Of a stretch of DNA of 7,478 nt, positions 5,528 through 7,478 are shown one piece after another (the stretch's first letter is position 1; every line of letters starts with the position of its first letter). A model generated the notes under the pieces. That model had not been told where the DNA came from and did no database searches. It saw only the letters and a list, made by a program, of their open reading frames with translations. A program made the translations under genes and the position numbers. Origin of the DNA: an uncultured Cryptobacterium sp. Its GTDB lineage: Bacteria; Actinomycetota; Coriobacteriia; Coriobacteriales; Eggerthellaceae. The stretch is from contig USIG01000085.1 in the NCBI GenBank assembly GCA_900554685.1, forward strand, positions 1-7,478, in the 5' to 3' direction.

Positions 5528-7243
5528 ATGACCATTCGTGAATCTCTTGAGGTGGTATTGCACCAGGCTCTTACTTCGGCTGTTCAGGCAGGAGAATTGC
5601 CTCTTGATGAAGTTCCTCTCCCTACCTTAGAACGTCCTCGTGAAGAGGGTCATGGCGACTGGGCCTGTACGGTTGCCATGCGTCTTGCAAAGGCAGCTCA
5701 CATGAATCCACGTGCAATTGCGCAAATTCTTGTTGATAATCTTCCCGAAAATGATCTCATTGATTCAGTTGAGATTGCAGGACCTGGTTTTATCAATTTA
5801 ACGCTTGCTAATGCGGTATTTCAGAATGTTATTAGTGAAGTGCGTACGCAGGGTTCTGATTACGGTAAATCAAAGCTCGATAAACCTTGCAAGGTTGATT
5901 TGGAGTATGTATCGGCAAATCCTACCGGACCTATGCATGTAGGCCATGGTCGCTGGGCAGCTTTAGGTGATGCGATTGCGCGTGTGATGCGTCATGCGGG
6001 CTATGAAGTTGATGAGGAATTCTATATCAATGACCAGGGTAATCAGATGAATGTTTTTGCTGATTCTTTGGTGGTTCGCTATCAGCAGGCTTTGGGTCTT
6101 GAAGTGGAAATGCCTGAAGCATCGTATGGTGGGGGATATGTAAAAGACCTTGCCCGTCAAATCATTGATCGCGATGGAGATAAATGGCTTTCGGTTGACC
6201 CTGAAACTCGTCGCCATGAGTTTCGTGAAATGGGTTATAAGGCCATGATGGACAATGTAAAAGAAACGCTTGAAATTTTTGGAAACCATTTCGATACCTG
6301 GTTTTCTGAGCGTTCTTTGTTTGTTCCTGGCGAAGATGGCAAAACTAAGGTCGACCGTGCTTTTGAAGTGATGAAAGAGCGCGGTTATATCTTTGAGCAG
6401 GACGGAGCAACCTATTTCCGATCAACTGCTTTTGGCGATGAAAAAGATCGCGTTTTGATTAAAACTAACGGTGAGCTTACCTATTTCATGTCTGATGTGG
6501 CGTATCACTACGATAAAATGCAGCGCGGCTATGATCATCTTATCGATATTTGGGGTGCTGATCACCATGGATATATTCCTCGTTGTCAGGCAATGATGGC
6601 TGCTTGGGGTTATCCCGATGCATTGGAGGTTGTACTTGGTCAGCTTGTAACCCTTTTCCGTGATGGACAGCAGGTTCGTATGTCGAAGCGAACAGGGGAA
6701 ATGATTACCTTTAGAGAGCTGATTGATGAAGTAGGCGTTGATGCTACGCGCTATATGATGCTTTCAAAATCTTCGGATCAGTCTATTGATTTTGACATTG
6801 AGGTAGCTAAGAAAAAAGATGCTTCAAATCCTGTTTATTATGTTCAGTATGCTCATGCGCGTATTTGCTCAATTTTGCGCAAAGCAGCTGAGGCTCGTGG
6901 TATTTCAACCGATGGTTCTTCTGTCTCTGATCTGGTAGAAGCTCTGCAGATTGATGCCGCTAATTTATCGGTTCTTACGCATGAAAGTGAGCTTGAGCTT
7001 ATGCGCAAGATGGCTGATTTTACTGATCTTATTGCAGGTGCTGCTCGCGATCGTGCTCCGTTCCGCTTGACACATTATGCGCAGGATCTTGCTTCTTTGT
7101 TCCATTCTTTCTATACGAATTGTCGCGTTATTGGTGAAGATCAAGATCTTGAACAGGCGCGTCTTGCCCTTGCAGATTCTGCCCGTATTGTTTTGGCTTT
7201 GACACTCAATCTGTTGGGTGTTTCGGCTCCTGAACATATGTAG
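5528..7243 (+). CDS. argS: Arginyl-tRNA synthetase
   Basis: Class I aminoacyl-tRNA synthetase that charges tRNA-Arg with arginine in the cytoplasm. At 571 residues it is the standard bacterial length. The N-terminal Add-1 domain (residues about 5-95, with GDWACTVAMRLAK) recognises the tRNA elbow. The catalytic core contains the HIGH motif as HVGH at 137-140 inside ANPTGPMHVGHGRWA, and the KMSKS-equivalent as RMSKRTG at 384-390. The YYVQYAHAR segment (from residue 437) begins the C-terminal DALR anticodon-binding domain. The ATG at 5528 has AGGAAGG seven bases upstream. It is preceded by its own promoter-like element and a T-box-like leader, suggesting induction by uncharged tRNA-Arg. No truncation or missing catalytic motif is seen. 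A terminator follows about 100 bases downstream, so argS is the last gene of its unit. Confidence 0.97.
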   Translation: MTIRESLEVVLHQALTSAVQAGELPLDEVPLPTLERPREEGHGDWACTVAMRLAKAAHMNPRAIAQILVDNLPENDLIDSVEIAGPGFINLTLANAVFQNVISEVRTQGSDYGKSKLDKPCKVDLEYVSANPTGPMHVGHGRWAALGDAIARVMRHAGYEVDEEFYINDQGNQMNVFADSLVVRYQQALGLEVEMPEASYGGGYVKDLARQIIDRDGDKWLSVDPETRRHEFREMGYKAMMDNVKETLEIFGNHFDTWFSERSLFVPGEDGKTKVDRAFEVMKERGYIFEQDGATYFRSTAFGDEKDRVLIKTNGELTYFMSDVAYHYDKMQRGYDHLIDIWGADHHGYIPRCQAMMAAWGYPDALEVVLGQLVTLFRDGQQVRMSKRTGEMITFRELIDEVGVDATRYMMLSKSSDQSIDFDIEVAKKKDASNPVYYVQYAHARICSILRKAAEARGISTDGSSVSDLVEALQIDAANLSVLTHESELELMRKMADFTDLIAGAARDRAPFRLTHYAQDLASLFHSFYTNCRVIGEDQDLEQARLALADSARIVLALTLNLLGVSAPEHM

Positions 7244-7342
7244 GAATGCAGGTATGGCAAACAAGTTTTCCTTAGAAAATAAAAGGAATGTAAGGTAACT
7301 CAACTATCTTTGAATAACAGTTTCATTTATCCAAAGTTTTAC

Positions 7343-7396
7343 GCCATCCCCCGATTGTTTGTTTCGAACATGTTAACGGGGATGGCTTTATTTATC
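7343..7396 (+). terminator. Intrinsic terminator after argS, long loop
   Basis: GCCATCCCC (7343-7351) pairs perfectly with GGGGATGGC (7378-7386), followed by TTTATTTAT. The 26-base loop is unusually long, but it can itself fold a small inner hairpin, TGTT-TCG-AACA, centred on 7363. It separates argS from the next gene. The rest of the 210-base spacer (7244-7453) is AT-rich, with no recognisable gene. Confidence 0.8.
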
Positions 7397-7442
7397 TAAA
7401 GTGGCTCTGTTTGATACCATACACAACGTTGAGTGTTAATCG

Positions 7443-7448
7443 AGGAGG
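7443..7448 (+). promoter_or_regulatory. Strong ribosome binding site of the gene at 7454
   Basis: AGGAGG, five bases before the ATG at 7454, is a consensus Shine-Dalgarno. It is the main evidence that the short open frame at the window edge is a real gene start. Confidence 0.75.
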
Positions 7449-7453
7449 AATTT

Positions 7454-7478
7454 ATGAGTTACGTCGACTCCGTTATTG
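7454..7478 (+). CDS. Start of a gene cut by the window edge, possibly NADP-glutamate dehydrogenase
   Basis: Only eight codons are visible (MSYVDSVI). A consensus AGGAGG precedes the ATG, and an intrinsic terminator ends the previous unit 58 bases upstream, so this begins a separate transcription unit. From memory of the family, many anaerobic bacterial NADP-dependent glutamate dehydrogenases (GdhA) begin with MSYVDxVI, which makes gdhA the leading guess. Eight residues cannot establish this. The gene would convert 2-oxoglutarate and ammonia to glutamate, compatible with the arginine/D-amino-acid nitrogen theme next door. Confidence 0.5.

Noticed and set aside
7411..7440. TTGATA (7411-7416) and GTTAAT (7435-7440) as a promoter for the last gene
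   Set aside because: The predicted start would fall within the AGGAGG at 7443-7448, leaving no ribosome binding site in the mRNA, and the -10 match is weak. The true promoter is probably elsewhere in the spacer.
1..7478. Mobile elements, CRISPR arrays, tRNA genes or a cryptic new defence system
   Set aside because: No transposase-like, integrase-like or nuclease-like frames, no regularly spaced repeats, and no cloverleaf sequences were seen; every long gene belongs to a known housekeeping family.

Overview
The window comes from a bacterial chromosome with moderate-to-low GC (roughly the mid-40s per cent by eye). All recognised genes lie on the + strand. Strong Gram-positive-type ribosome binding sites (AGGAGG, AAAGGAG), a T-box-like leader with a very short first stem, and OTC and GDH types common in anaerobic Gram-positives suggest an anaerobic Actinomycetota of the Coriobacteriia type (Cryptobacterium or Atopobium relatives). 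That placement is a low-confidence inference. No phage, IS element, CRISPR array, rRNA or tRNA gene is visible, and the coding content is ordinary housekeeping and nutrient uptake.

Positions 12-3372 hold the distal part of a high-affinity phosphate uptake operon: pstC, pstA, pstB and phoU, with adjacent genes overlapping or separated by one base. The binding-protein gene pstS and any Pho-box promoter would lie upstream of the window. PstC and PstA form the membrane channel, PstB is the ATPase, and PhoU links the transporter to phosphate signalling. A good intrinsic terminator (3397-3430) closes this unit.

Positions 3463-7243 hold an arginine-flavoured group: ornithine carbamoyltransferase (closer to the catabolic ArcB type by its C-terminal sequence), a class IV PLP aminotransferase with the D-amino-acid aminotransferase active-site pattern, and arginyl-tRNA synthetase. 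The first two are probably co-transcribed. Between the aminotransferase and argS lies a 153-base leader with its own extended -10 promoter and a clear T-box core (around 5438-5450).

That leader is the most interesting item. It looks like a compact arginine-sensing T-box riboswitch that acts on translation. It has a tiny Stem I whose apical loop contains an AGA (Arg) triplet, no visible Stem II, no U-tract terminator, and a set of mutually exclusive CTTCT/AGAAG/GGAAG pairings that could hide or expose the argS Shine-Dalgarno sequence.

After argS there is a 210-base spacer with a long-loop terminator, then a strong RBS and the first eight codons of a gene that resembles the start of NADP-glutamate dehydrogenase (gdhA), cut by the window edge.
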